From NCBI GenBank assembly GCA_022419385.1, contig JAJUBI010000001.1:3720001-3784000 (forward strand): 64,000 bases of DNA, written 5' to 3'. The notes below the pieces were generated by a model. The model ran no database searches. It had not been told where the DNA came from and saw only the letters and a list, made by a program, of their open reading frames with translations. The position numbers and the translations under genes are program-made. This stretch comes from Paraconiothyrium sp. Pb-2020 (taxonomy: Eukaryota; Ascomycota; Dothideomycetes; Pleosporales; Didymosphaeriaceae). Below, piece by piece: positions 1 to 10,694 of this stretch (position 1 is its first letter; the number at the start of each line of letters is the position of its first letter).

Positions 1-1
1 T

Positions 2-952
2 GCGCACACGGTCGTGGCGTTTCTGTATACAGGGCGGTATGAGACGCTAGAATGGGCGGGGGAGAAAGGCAAGGAGGAGGAGGGAGTGGCGGGGTATAAG
101 TTAGCAGCGTGTGTCTATTGCGCGGCTGTAAGATATAAGATGCCCAAGCTGGCGGAGCTGGCGCAGGAGAAGATCACGAAGGGAGGACAAGAGCTGAGTA
201 TCTTCGATGTGCTGGGCGTGGCGAGGGAGCATGCGTTTCCGATACTGCCGGACGACGAAACGTGGTTCCCGAGTTATCTCGAGGGCGTGATTAGGAATGC
301 GGTAGGGCGGGATCCGGGGCTAATTGTCAAGCCGGAGTTTGTGGATCAGATTGAGGGGGATAGGAAGTTTAGGCAGGTTGTGATGAAGGCGATTGTGAAT
401 ACGTATTCAGGGGGGAAGGGCGGGGGTGATTATCCGCCTATGGAGACGGAAGGAGGTGGGCAGCAGAGAAACGTTTCGGAGGCAGATGACGAGGGCTTCG
501 TGGAGGACGCTTCGCTCGCAGAGCCGGGAGCAGAGGAGAAAGGTGGAGAGCAGCCAAGCACTACGACCGTTGATGGCGATAGGGAAGATACCGTCCAGCT
601 CGACGACATTGAGCCTACTATTCCCGACACACCTGAACATCGACCTGCGACCCCTTTGTCACCCCCGGCACCCGAGTCTGTCACAGACGAGCTCGACTTC
701 AAGAACAGCAAGACCTATCAGAGTATGGGCAAGCCGCCGAGTCACGCGAGACACGACTCGGTCGTTCAGGCGGAGGAGTCTGAGTCCGTCGTACCTGTCG
801 TGAATGGCGACAAGGTGGAGGAGGATGAGGACGTTGCATCTCCCCCAGCGGAGGTCGCGTCTCCAGTCTCGGAGGTCGCGAATGGAACGAAAGCTCTGTC
901 GAAGAAGAACAAGAAGAAAAAAGCAAAGAAAGGCGGTACGACGTTCGCTTAG
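2..952 (+). CDS. BTB/POZ-type protein, C-terminal part (5' end outside window)
   Basis: The reading frame is open from the first bases of the window to TAG at 950-952, so the true start lies upstream. The first visible residues (TVVAFLYTGRYE) look like the second half of a fungal BTB/POZ domain, followed by the helical segment usual after such domains. From about residue 140 the protein is low-complexity, rich in Glu, Asp, Ser and Pro, and it ends in a Lys-rich tail (KKNKKKKAKK). BTB domains mediate protein-protein contacts; no catalytic function is implied. Only GTG and no ATG is available near the window edge, which supports truncation by the window rather than a short gene. The role of this protein is unknown. 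Confidence 0.75.
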   Translation, partial: AHTVVAFLYTGRYETLEWAGEKGKEEEGVAGYKLAACVYCAAVRYKMPKLAELAQEKITKGGQELSIFDVLGVAREHAFPILPDDETWFPSYLEGVIRNAVGRDPGLIVKPEFVDQIEGDRKFRQVVMKAIVNTYSGGKGGGDYPPMETEGGGQQRNVSEADDEGFVEDASLAEPGAEEKGGEQPSTTTVDGDREDTVQLDDIEPTIPDTPEHRPATPLSPPAPESVTDELDFKNSKTYQSMGKPPSHARHDSVVQAEESESVVPVVNGDKVEEDEDVASPPAEVASPVSEVANGTKALSKKNKKKKAKKGGTTFA

Positions 953-1435
953 TTAAACAGTGGAGTGTCAAGTTTTTAATTAAAAGCGTGACGCTATGGT
1001 GTTCGGACAGAGTATTGCCCCGTGGGAGTAGTGTAAAAGGACGTTCATTGACCGGAGAATAATGAAGTACTGCCCTATTGGTAATCTCAGCGAGTAATTT
1101 GTTGTGCGCACGTTTACATGCATGCCCCATAGCCCTTCGTTGCCGTTGACTTGGAACCCAATTCGCAGTATTAGTACGCACATCTTTCCTGGCGGTTCTT
1201 TTACGAGAGCCACTTGCGTCTCGGTAACCCATATGGTCTAAGACCAGCTGCGCGGTCCAAGGGCGCGATTAGGAAGCGAGTTTGTCGGACGCTTCTGGAC
1301 TTCGAGGAGTATCTCCAGATCCAAGCTGAACAAAGAAGTGCCGAAGGAGTCCATCGTTCATCGTTCCCTCGGATGTCCATCCCAGTCTCGATGTTTGTCT
1401 CCTCCGTAAAGCAAAGCCGCTTCATCCAAGAAACT
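953..1435. other. Convergent intergenic stretch
   Basis: This lies between the 3' ends of the BTB-type gene and the PCI-domain gene. I see no convincing gene; it probably holds both 3' UTRs and polyadenylation signals. Confidence 0.6.
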
Positions 1436-3154
1436 TCAAGACCCTGCTGGGCGCGCACTTGCAAGTCTGACCACCTTCCCGCCTCCCGCCTGCTGTGTCT
1501 TCACCCAGCCTTCCACGCCGTCACCGCCGGCTTGTTCTCTCTTCTTCATTGACAGCACCTGCCAAAGATTTGGGAAACCAGCTCTGACAGGGCTCCCCGC
1601 TTTCTTCGCTCCCAAGATGGCCAACTTCTTTAGCTTAGGGCTGATGTAACCGGAAATCAGCCCTTCTAAGATCAGAGAGGCGCAGAGGCCCTCTATCTCT
1701 TCTATGTCGAACTGGTGAACGTAAGGTACAACGCCTTGCATGCCCTCGAAGTCAGGATCGATGTACGATGGTGGCGTGGGAAGGCCTTGATTGCTAAATG
1801 ACCACCCATTAGCATGTGTCTTAGCTTGTGATGCGCTGGCACGTTTTTCAAGATACGCCGCTGCGACAACGACCGCATTAAGATCTAGGCTTGGTGGTGC
1901 TCTGTCCATGGGACCTGGCTGCTTTCCCGCCAGGAGAAACACTCTGCGATACAAGCTCCTATATACCAGAATCTCGCAGCAGTTGCCGATCTGATAAAAC
2001 ACCTTCCATCGGCATAGCTTGGCCGCATATTCCCACGATAGATCAAGGTTCATCATGCGTTGAAAGGCCTCCAGGTCTCCTTTGCGGATTGCTTGGGTTA
2101 TCGGCTGAAATATTTCGCGGAAGTAAATGGCTTCTGGTCGCGAGTATACCCGTTCGGATGGAAAGCGTCCAAGGATCAGGTTAGCGACCAAAAGGTACAG
2201 GAGAATCAAACGCCGCTGCTTCAAGAAGTTCTCGTGCGTTGGGGTATCAGTATACGCCTGCTGTAGTACCATTTGAGCCTGGTAGAAGTTGTTAGAGATG
2301 AAATGGTAGCGACCGAGGTAGTAGAGGTATGTAACTCTGTCCCCTGCAGGGTAGAAGTGCAATGGGGGGGACGCCGCGTCGATGTTCTTGAAGATCATAG
2401 AACAATTGTCGAGCTTGTTTGATTGGAACAAGATCTTGAGGCACACATTAGCCATCTTGTACACGCCGATCTTCTTGCCATCGGGCCTGCCATCCTTTAT
2501 TCCACCCAGCACTGTGTTCCTGTCGCTCAGGCATGTGAGGAAGCCTTGACGAACCACGTTTGCTGCTTTCTCCGCTAGTGATTCGCCCTCTTTGCCTTCC
2601 GAAGCGGCGATTACATGCTGGGCGAGCTCAGGTTGTCGATCGAGTGCGACAGCTAAGCGTGCGAAGATCTGGGCATAGCCAATAAGAGTCGGCAGGACGA
2701 GTATGCCTTTGGTAGGATGTTGCAAAGCCGTATTCCCTCTCGATTGGACCTCGCTCATTGCCTGGTATGCCTTGAGCAGCTGTGATGTGTCGACATCGCG
2801 AATAAAGGTGAGCCATCCAGCCAGAAAAACGACCATGTGATTCCAGCTTTGGACGGGCCGGCCCTCCTCATCTTCGCCCTCACCCGTTTCGGTGACTGCA
2901 GCTCTTATCACCTCCTCCAGTCTGTCCTCGGACCCATCATCGTCTGCGGGATACTCGTTGCGTAGCTCTTCAATGAGCTCGTAGTAGACGGGATTGGCAA
3001 AGGGCGGTTCGAGCACGAGGATGGAGCGTATCTTGAGGGCGTCTCCGTTCCCGATAGCGGCATTGACCTCGTGGCAAAACGTAGCCACGAGTTGGCGGGA
3101 CATGTCAATCGGCTGGCTGGATGGAGGTGTTGCTGTTGGTGAGCAGTCGTGCAT
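1436..3154 (-). CDS. CSN12: PCI-domain protein of the CSN12/Thp1 (PCID2) family
   Basis: Single-exon frame of 572 residues on the minus strand. The middle and C-terminal halves carry the helical repeats and PCI/winged-helix fold of the CSN12/Thp1 family: a YYLGRYHF segment near residue 285 followed by NNFYQAQMVLQQAY, and a C-terminal winged-helix part ending in the basic, Gly-rich tail typical of fungal CSN12. Family members act in the COP9-associated CSN12 complex or in the TREX-2 mRNA export complex. The sequence alone does not firmly separate the two, but length and C-terminus favour CSN12. An internal Met at residue 18 (MSRQL) could be the real start, since the first 17 residues are Pro/Ser-rich. 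The gene is divergent from the flavin monooxygenase, sharing a 259-bp upstream region. Confidence 0.85.
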   Translation of the reverse strand: MHDCSPTATPPSSQPIDMSRQLVATFCHEVNAAIGNGDALKIRSILVLEPPFANPVYYELIEELRNEYPADDDGSEDRLEEVIRAAVTETGEGEDEEGRPVQSWNHMVVFLAGWLTFIRDVDTSQLLKAYQAMSEVQSRGNTALQHPTKGILVLPTLIGYAQIFARLAVALDRQPELAQHVIAASEGKEGESLAEKAANVVRQGFLTCLSDRNTVLGGIKDGRPDGKKIGVYKMANVCLKILFQSNKLDNCSMIFKNIDAASPPLHFYPAGDRVTYLYYLGRYHFISNNFYQAQMVLQQAYTDTPTHENFLKQRRLILLYLLVANLILGRFPSERVYSRPEAIYFREIFQPITQAIRKGDLEAFQRMMNLDLSWEYAAKLCRWKVFYQIGNCCEILVYRSLYRRVFLLAGKQPGPMDRAPPSLDLNAVVVAAAYLEKRASASQAKTHANGWSFSNQGLPTPPSYIDPDFEGMQGVVPYVHQFDIEEIEGLCASLILEGLISGYISPKLKKLAILGAKKAGSPVRAGFPNLWQVLSMKKREQAGGDGVEGWVKTQQAGGGKVVRLASARPAGS

Positions 3155-3340
3155 TGAAGCCCCACCCTCGCGTGAAGCTTAACTCTCTAGCGCGTCGCGC
3201 GTCGGATCGCTAGATCGACAGGGCAGGGTCAACGCCCTTTCACATGCCAGAACGTGACAATTACATCAGTGCGGGTCCATCTGCAACAACATCACTTGAA
3301 AATCCAGGTCTTCTGCTGCTGACAGGTCCATGCTCATGAA

Positions 3341-3348
3341 TATATAAG
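3341..3348 (+). promoter_or_regulatory. TATA-like element upstream of the flavin monooxygenase
   Basis: TATATAAG lies about 70 bp before the ATG at 3414, in the short divergent region shared with the PCI-domain gene. The spacing fits a TATA box with a short 5' UTR; this is inferred from sequence only. Confidence 0.4.
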
Positions 3349-3413
3349 GTTCGCCATTTCTCAGCCTGTGGCTGCAGAGAGCAACCAAGAACAAGGTAGT
3401 CCATCCATCCACA

Positions 3414-5059
3414 ATGGGCGTCCAAAGTTTCCTCCAGTATCTCATACAGAGTCCTATCCTCTTCATCTACCAACTCCTCCAATGGGCCCTCGACAAGGTC
3501 CTATCACCAACCCCTCCCCCTCCGCATGCCGAATTGAAGCGACCTAAGATTGCTGTCATTGGAGCTGGTCTCACAGGCGTATCTGCAGCTTCCCACATTG
3601 TAGGCCATGGCTTCGATTGCCGCATTTTCGAAGCGGGTCCCAAAGAGAATTTGGGCGGAATCTGGAGTGTAAGCCACCCTCCGTTTTGCCATGCCCACGA
3701 TGCTGATCTCTCCAGCGAGTAAACAATACCTCCGGCCTCCAGATCCACTCCATTATGTACAGATTTCACCCTAGTGTCCACTGGAAGAAAGGATACCCCG
3801 ACCGTAAACAGATTGTCTCGCAGATCACAGACCTTTGGCATCGCTACGGCCTCGAAGACAAGACGACCTTCGACACGCGAATCGAAAAGGTGTACAAAGA
3901 TCCGCACGGCCGGTGGATCTTGAATGACCCCTCTCTCGGCCGCTTCGACGGTATAATCGCCGCCGTTGGAACATGTGGTGACGCGAAGATGCCTACTCTG
4001 CCAGGACAAGAGCACTTCAAGGGCGAGGTCTGGCATTCATCTCAGCTCGACGGCAAGTCTGCCAAGGGTAAGAAGGTTGCCATCATAGGCGGCGGCGCCT
4101 CCGCCGTCGAAGCCCTCGAATTTGTCGCCCACGAAGAAGCCGAGCACTCATACGTGCTATCCCGAAGCGAAAAATGGATTATCCCTCGAAACCCACTCAT
4201 CAATGGACTCCTCGCCATGAACGTCCTCGGAAGCGAGACGATCTTCTCCTGGATACCAGAGAACATCCTCCGCCTCTTCTTCTACCGCGACTTATATGAC
4301 ATCTCGCCACCCCGCAACAGCGGCAAGGGCCTCTTCACGGAAACTCCCATGGTAAACGACGACGTCCTCGACCTAGTCCGCAGCGGCAAAGCATCCTGGC
4401 TCCGCGGCGACATCCTCGGATACGACGAATCCGGTTCCGGCATCAAGTTCAACAAGCGTGCTCAAGGCGTCCCCAAGAACGGCCCCGGCACCGAAAAGCT
4501 CATCGAAGCGGACATCGTCATCATGGCAACGGGCTACAAGCGCCCCTCTCTTAAATTCCTTCCCCAAGAAGTCTTCGCCGAGCCCTACGAGCCGCCAAAC
4601 TGGTACCTGCAGGTCTTTCCCCCGGAACATCCAGATATTTGCTGCAATAACTGCACGTATGTCAATGCGATAGGCACAGTGGGAAACTACCATATCGGCA
4701 TCTACACGCGCTTCCTTTTGATGTACCTCGTGGACCCGCTTGCGCGCCCGCGCACCTGGTGGATGAAGCGCTGGATAGACATGACGCGATTCATCAAAGC
4801 CAAGGCACCCGGCGGCGCATTCGAGTTTTTCACATACTCGGAGCTCATCTACTGGTTCGTGTTTACCATTGCAATCAACCCGTTCAGGTGGAAGTGGGCG
4901 CTGTTTGTGCTGTGTGGTATAGGAAAGGATCTACCGTTGAAGGTTGTGGAAAGTGAGGATAGAGTAAGAAATGGGATGGGTATGAGGAATGTGTGGGACG
5001 ATGCGAAGAGTGGGGAGGCACATTGGATTGGGGGACCGAGGAATAGGGGAGGGGATTGA
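3414..5059 (+). CDS. Flavin-containing monooxygenase, membrane-anchored N-terminus
   Basis: Two exons, 3414-3668 and 3716-5059, separated by a 47-bp phase-0 intron; the join gives 532 residues. The N-terminal 30 residues are hydrophobic (probable membrane anchor). They are followed by a FAD-binding GxGxxG (GAGLTG, residues 50-55), the FMO fingerprint FKGEVWHSS (about 186-194), and a second dinucleotide site GGGASA (about 208-213) for NADPH. This layout is that of class B flavin monooxygenases, which oxygenate soft nucleophiles or act as Baeyer-Villiger-like enzymes. The substrate cannot be told. The splice was chosen because it restores the continuous GGIWS-R-VNNTSG segment of the family; the unspliced frame stops after the donor. 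No biosynthetic partner genes lie next to it. Confidence 0.85.
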
Positions 5060-5437
5060 ACGTCCTGGGTATGATGATGGCTCCATATGCATAAGTAACG
5101 CCGAGACTCATATGTTCTTTCAGGGTTGTTGGACATGAATATATACATCCAGTCGGTGACCCTTTCCATTATGAATTCTTAGCACGCCGTCCATTCGACA
5201 TCACCTATCGCTAAAAACGTAACCATCTCACCCACTCAACAGCTCAAAGCCTTTACCTTACCACCTCACTTGCACATTTCCCTCACTGCAAAATCCACCA
5301 CAAATCGGGGAACCTATTGCGTCCACATGTACAGCCAAGCAAGGCTGACTGGACCTGAATTGGCTTTTTCTACAGTTCCACTGCAAAGGCGATTTCCCCT
5401 CTTCTCAACCAACAAAAAGTGAAGAACCAATTAAGCC
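5060..5437. other. Intergenic stretch before tRNA-Thr
   Basis: 3' flank of the monooxygenase and 3' flank of the minus-strand tRNA. Apart from the pol III terminator I see no gene. Confidence 0.6.
5414..5418 (-). terminator. Pol III terminator of tRNA-Thr
   Basis: A run of five T on the transcribed minus strand lies about 20 nt beyond the tRNA 3' end, the usual RNA polymerase III stop signal. Confidence 0.6.
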
Positions 5438-5522
5438 TGCCCACTATCAGAATCGAACTGATGACCTTATCATGTGCTTGGACGGCTACTAGTGATACGC
5501 TCTACCACTGAGCCAAGCGGGC
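5438..5522 (-). tRNA. tRNA-Thr(AGT) with a 13-nt intron
   Basis: The minus strand folds into a full cloverleaf. The acceptor stem GCCCGCT/AGTGGGC has discriminator A; the D arm is GCTC/GAGC; the anticodon stem is TATCA/TGATA; the T arm is ATCAG-TTCGATT-CTGAT. The anticodon loop reads CTAGTA before the intron, giving anticodon AGT (Thr, ACU codons). A 13-nt intron sits one base 3' of the anticodon, the canonical position for nuclear tRNA introns. Length is 85 nt, that is 72 plus 13. Confidence 0.92.
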
Positions 5523-6016
5523 TTTTAGTTCTTAGATGACAACGTTTGGCAAATCTTGATATATATGATATGACATTGTTTCTTCCAGAATGCCGCCATT
5601 ATGACCTTGGAGCAAAGCAGGTGGTGTCGAGGTTTTATCAATGTGGGGTTGCGATGGAAGCGAGCGGGATGACAGGCCTAGTCTCCCTGCCTGGAGGAGA
5701 CAAGCAGCGGCGATTGGTCTACGAGCTTCCCAGTCCCACCCAGAAGATGATGTCACCACACATGGCATCGGATGATGGCGCAAAGCCGCACACGTTGTCC
5801 CATGTGAAACCTGGATGCGGAGACCTTATGGCTGGGACGGCACGGGATATAAGCGCAAGTTTCCAAGAACATTGTGCGCCATGATCTTGCGAATACCCCA
5901 CTGCTGCCGGCGAGGCTGAAGCCCAGACGGGCGCACGATAGAATCGCATTCGCCTCCGGTCTCTGAATCCAGAACTCAATATCCTGAGTAGACGAGTACA
6001 CAGCGAAACTATCAAC
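5523..6016. other. Intergenic stretch upstream of the DLH/SnoaL gene
   Basis: Contains the tRNA 5' flank and the probable promoter of the next gene. Short frames on both strands have no recognisable domains. Confidence 0.55.
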
Positions 6017-7195
6017 ATGTCCACGAAAGCGCCCTCCACAACCGGCGCAACCACCGGCTTCCTCTCCTTCAACTCCCGCCCACCACGCCTCTTCATCACA
6101 GCAACAAGCGCGCATGCGCCCGAGTCCACACTCCTCGCCTGGCAAGCCGAAGGCTTCGAAACGACATACCTCCCTTTCAACGTGTCGCAGCAACCGACAT
6201 ATATCTCCACCCTCAAAAACTTGCACAAAGACCTCAACCTCGGCGAAACGTACGCTATCCTCGCCTATGGCGACGCCGCGACCGTAGTGCTGAAGACAGC
6301 GCAGAAACCGCTCCCTCGATGCAGTGCGATTATTGCGTTCTATCCGAGCGTGTTGCCGAGCGCGGGTCACAAGTTCCCAAGCCAGCTGCGCGTGCAGGTC
6401 CACGTGAGCGGGCAGCAGCGCAGCCCGCGGCCGGAGATGTGCGAGTGGGGGTTGTACCGGTATGAGAAGAGCAAGGTTGGTTTCGCGGAGGCGGACTCAA
6501 AGACGTATGAACATGTGGAAGCAGAGTTGGCGTTTAGCCGCGCGCTTGCGTGCACGAGGAAAGCTTTCAAGACGGATGTGGACATTGAGGGTGTGGCGCA
6601 AGCTGCTTGGAGCGCGAAGTATGAGGAGGAGGTCCCTGAGCGAGGCAGCATGGGCGTGGTGCAGGGGATGAGCCAGAACGGCGCGCATGTTACTATTGTA
6701 CCTACGCTGGAGGGTGGCGTGGGGAGGAAGAAGCTGGAGGAGTTTTACCGCGAGTTTTTCATCCCGAGTTTGGTGGAGGACTTTGATATCAGGCTTGTGA
6801 GTAGGACGGTCGGTGTGGACCGCGTGGTGGATGAGATGGTGGTGTCGTTTACGCATTCGGATGATGTGGATTGGATATTACCTGGGGTGCCGCCGACGAA
6901 CAAGCGTGTGGAGGTCGCGGTGGTTAGCATAGTAGGTGTAAGAGGTGGGAAGCTCGTCAGTGAGCACATGTACTGGGATCAGGCCAGCGTGCTGGTGCAA
7001 GTTGGGCTGCTGGATCCGAAGATCGTACCGAAGAATTTGAAGAGCCAGGGACTAAAGAAGCTTCCCGTTGTAGGATCGGAAGGCGCGAGGCAAGTGCTGG
7101 AGGTGAAGCAGGAGCGATATAATGGGCTATTGAAAGAGCACGGGCTTCTGGATGGGATGGCTGCGTTGAACGTAAATGGCGTCAACGGGTCGTAG
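6017..7195 (+). CDS. Two-domain protein: dienelactone-hydrolase-like plus SnoaL-like
   Basis: Single exon, 392 residues. Residues about 20-200 resemble a dienelactone hydrolase (alpha/beta hydrolase) fold. Residues about 235-340 resemble a SnoaL/NTF2-like domain (KLEEFYREFFIPS near the start, HMYWDQASVLVQVGLLDP near the end). This fusion is recurrent in filamentous fungi. The expected G-x-C/S-x-G nucleophile elbow is not visible: the equivalent region reads AYGDAATV, so the hydrolase domain may be non-catalytic or use another residue. NTF2-like domains often act as small-molecule pockets or isomerase/hydratase folds. Substrate and role are unknown. The start ATG lies in a good context (aacATGtcc). 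Confidence 0.75.
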   Translation: MSTKAPSTTGATTGFLSFNSRPPRLFITATSAHAPESTLLAWQAEGFETTYLPFNVSQQPTYISTLKNLHKDLNLGETYAILAYGDAATVVLKTAQKPLPRCSAIIAFYPSVLPSAGHKFPSQLRVQVHVSGQQRSPRPEMCEWGLYRYEKSKVGFAEADSKTYEHVEAELAFSRALACTRKAFKTDVDIEGVAQAAWSAKYEEEVPERGSMGVVQGMSQNGAHVTIVPTLEGGVGRKKLEEFYREFFIPSLVEDFDIRLVSRTVGVDRVVDEMVVSFTHSDDVDWILPGVPPTNKRVEVAVVSIVGVRGGKLVSEHMYWDQASVLVQVGLLDPKIVPKNLKSQGLKKLPVVGSEGARQVLEVKQERYNGLLKEHGLLDGMAALNVNGVNGS

Positions 7196-8782
7196 GGTTC
7201 GAGGCGATTGAGTGATCAAATGTTTTGGTGTCTATCCTGTGAGCTTGTATTGCGGCGCACGACTGTAGCGTCAATGTGAACGTTGGCTAGATAGTAAGGC
7301 TCAAAGCCTTGGACACTTAGTGTTCTACGGTGTCCTAGAATCCCAAGGAAGTTCGACCTATAAGAACCTGAATGTTTGACCGTCCCGTAGATTCGACACA
7401 AGAGGCGCGAGTAGTAGATGCAGTGCTTTACATACTTCAACAATAGTCAACATCAATAGAGGCTGAAGAAGACAGCTCCATGTACCCAGAAGTTCAAAAG
7501 GGTCCAGGTTCTAAAGCACTGTGAATGCGCCACCAGTGCGTCCATCCTGACTTTTCAAAGGCACCAAGGCGTTATACGTGATTTAGTGTACCAAAGTTTC
7601 TCCGCCCCCGTACTTTCACGTTACCATAGTGCGTACGGCTATGTTCTCGCTATGCTCATTCGGAACACAGCCGACTCTCCGCCGTCGCTCCACCTGAAGC
7701 AGCCAGCTTATCGATTAAATGATGACACGCACCAGCAGGATGCGCCAAATTGCGAGCATCGCTCCCCCTACCCTTCTTGGATGTTCGTTCCAGGTCTCGG
7801 GGGCGAACACGATCTCTGCCGCTTGTCCATGAATTGCATCGCGGCGCGGGATTTAAGAAAGGCCTTGCCATGGCTGACGCAACCACTCACATGAGACTGT
7901 CATCCCGTGCTGACCGCATGTTTTCTCGTGTGCGACTGGGCTCTAGCTATGCGCATATTGAACAGGTGGTGTTCTCGTTGTGCGACTCGGAGGCACGGTG
8001 CAGGGTGAACAGCTGTCGTGCACAAATGGTGCTGGTGCCATCGACGTTCGGCGTGTTTGGCCCCAGCCTCAGCGCGTGGAGCAGAAACACAGTCAATCAG
8101 GGGGGTCGTGGTCCGGTCGGGGGTTAAACTGCGTTAAAATAGCAAGGCTCATCTGGCAGCGGGAAATTGGACATCTGAGCGAATCGCAGCGGTTTGGTGC
8201 CTGAGCCTTGCGTGAATGGCGAAATGATGCGCGGGATGGCACGAGCCACCAACTGGACTGAGCAGCGTGCCTCGCGGCAAGCTGGTCGATTCGTTTGGCC
8301 GCTCGTTGTCTGCCGTCGTGGCCGCGTTTCTCAGGCCCTGCTTTTCCTCTGTCGCCAGGCCGTTGCCCTCTCACCACCTCTCGCTTCTCTCCACCCTTCC
8401 CGCAACTCCTCACAACACCACGCGACCCGGCTGTCGTTCGCCCTTCGTTCATCGAGCGCAGCCCTCGCAGTCACTCCCTTCACCTTAATACCCACACTCC
8501 TTATGTTTAGTGCCTAGTCTGCGCCCACACGCCCGTACATACACCGTACATACGCCTACATTCCGCGAGCGCCAACCCCGAATTCTGGACCGCCACATTC
8601 CGCAAAGTCTTCCGGCCTCCCTTGGACCTCGCCAACTGCGCCTGTATATATCGACATTCGTCGACTACTGCGTTATAATACACTAATTGTGCGCGCCTTC
8701 CCGATTCGATACCGACCTTTGTTCGTCACAAAGACAACCCCGTTGTGGACGACTATTGGACCGAAAGGCAGCCATTGTCAAA
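7196..8782. other. Long upstream region of the SH3 gene
   Basis: 1.6 kb without a supportable gene. The last ~500 bp is strongly pyrimidine-rich on the plus strand (about 8340-8500), typical of fungal promoters and 5' leaders, with a TATATA at about 8645-8650. It is most likely promoter plus a long 5' UTR. Confidence 0.55.
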
Positions 8783-10694
8783 ATGGTGCACCATCAGCAT
8801 GGACTGAGGCACCTCGAGCGCCGACAGCGCCATAACTTTTTCCAAGAGGAGGATGATCCCGTTGAGGAGACGGTGTTTGTTACTATGCCAAACACCTTCG
8901 CAGCTACCCAAAGCGTAGTCATGGTGACCATGACTGAGAACAGCAACAGCAACGCTAAGAGCGCCGTCGGGGGCGCTGTACAGCAGACGAGGACTCTTGC
9001 AGAGCCTGCTGTTCGTTCACGAACAAGTTCTTCAGAAGAAGAGGAAACTGCGAAAGCAACACCAACTTCAACGGCCAGGCAGAGCAGCCGCACCGCCGAA
9101 GTGACTTCGCATGCTAGCGCCAGCGCCAGCGCCAGCCATGCGCAAACGTCACTGCAGATTGACACGTCTGCTTCGCCCGAGGTCACTGCATCTTCTATCG
9201 TTGGCACTGTTGCAGCTGGCGTCACTTCAGCAGTCGCCTCGGCCACTTCATCCGCTGAAGCTGCGTCAAGTGGCATGTCTACAGGCGCTAAGGCTGGTCT
9301 TGCGTTAGGAATCCTCATTGGTATCGGGGCTCTCTTGGGTGCTATTCTCTTCATCGCTCACCGCAAGAAGAAGGAGAGGGCCGCCGCTCAGTCGCAACTG
9401 GACAATGAGAAAGCCACCTCCATGCGCAACATGCCTCCTCCGCCGCCAATTGCAAAAGAGCCCACTCCCAGCATCAGGACACAAGCGAACGCGCCTCGCC
9501 TAAGCCTCCGACCCGTCACTCAATTCGACCCTGCGTTCCCGAACCGCAAGAGTGGCGCCAATCTGCTCGGTGCCGCCGCTGTTGGAGCTGGAGCTGCCGC
9601 CGACGCCGCCGGCAAACGCTCACCCTCACCAGACCGTCCCGGCAGCTCGTGGGAGCGACTTGGAGCTTCCAACGCCAATACCGCTCCCGTCAACCCTTTC
9701 AACGACCCCCAAGCGCCTTCAAACAGCCCTCCGCAGGATCCTTTCGGCAACAATGCGGCCATTGAGACCCCCCAAGCTTCTGCACCTGGAACACCACTGA
9801 ACTTCAATCACTCACCAGCCCCAAGCGCGGACTTCGGCAACCCTGCTCCTGCTATTGCCGCCGCCGAAAGGGCCCCTGTTGCTGCTCCTCTTCCTAGTCC
9901 TCCCGCTGTTAATGCTGATAATGTTCCCCCGAGCCCCGCTTGGACTGACGACATTCCTGCTTCTCCTGGACCTGCTCCCTCTGGTCCCCTGCCTGTCGCT
10001 GCTGCTGGTGCCGCACCCGCTGGTCCGAACAACGTCCACCGTGTCCAGCTTGACTTCAAGCCCTCCATGGGCGACGAACTCGAGCTTCGCGCAGGTCAAC
10101 TGGTTCGCATGCTCCACGAGTACGACGATGGCTGGGCTCTGTGTGTCCGTCTAGACCGCTCCCAGCAAGGTGTCGTTCCACGCACATGTCTCTCCAAGCA
10201 TGCTGTCAAACCCCGTCAAGGACCTCCCCGCAATGGCCCTCAAGGACCGCCTCGCAACATGCGGGGGCCGCCACCGAACGGCCCTAATGGCCCTTCCAAG
10301 GCTCACGCAGGTGTTCCCCAGCCGCGTCCTCTTTCACCCGCCAGTAACGGACGCTCGTCGCCCCATCCAACGTCCCTTTCCCCTGCCAACGGCCGCATGT
10401 CTCCGGCTCCTCGCTCGATGAGCCCGGGACCTCGTCAAATGTCACCTCCTCAGGGACGTGGCCGGTCGAACAGCAATGCACCCTACGCCCAACCCGCTCT
10501 ATGTCCCCGGCCCTTATGGCGGAGGACCTCAGATGGCTCCTCCTCCACAGATGGGCCGACCGCGCTCAAACTCTGCGAGCCAGATTAGCCGACGTGGGTC
10601 GCCGCCTGGCCCCAGCCCCATGAACCCCAACGTCAACCCCAACGCTCCTATGCAGATGCCGGCCCGGAAGCCCATTCCAGGTCAAGCATTGTAA
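8783..10694 (+). CDS. Single-TM, SH3-domain protein with an apparent frameshift near the 3' end
   Basis: The ATG at 8783 has a strong context (gtcaaaATGg). The product has a Ser/Ala/Thr-rich, probably extracellular N-terminal part, one transmembrane segment (about residues 171-193, Gly/Ala/Leu-rich, followed by HRKKKER), a Pro/Ala-rich cytoplasmic linker and an SH3 domain (about residues 418-478: LDFKP..DELEL..DDGWALC..QQGVVPRTCL). A Pro/Ser/Asn-rich tail follows. In the original frame the protein stops at 10588, but from about 10490 the next frame continues the same kind of tail (NPLYVPGPYGGG... to TAA at 10692-10694). Removing one C from the CCC at 10488-10490 joins both into 636 residues. 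A consensus error or a real +1 frameshift are both possible. Such proteins resemble fungal polarity or signalling scaffolds; the exact role is unknown. Confidence 0.8.

Noticed and set aside
5753..6403. 216-codon minus-strand frame overlapping the start of the DLH/SnoaL gene
   Set aside because: Shadow of the sense gene; no domain, odd Cys/Gly-rich composition.
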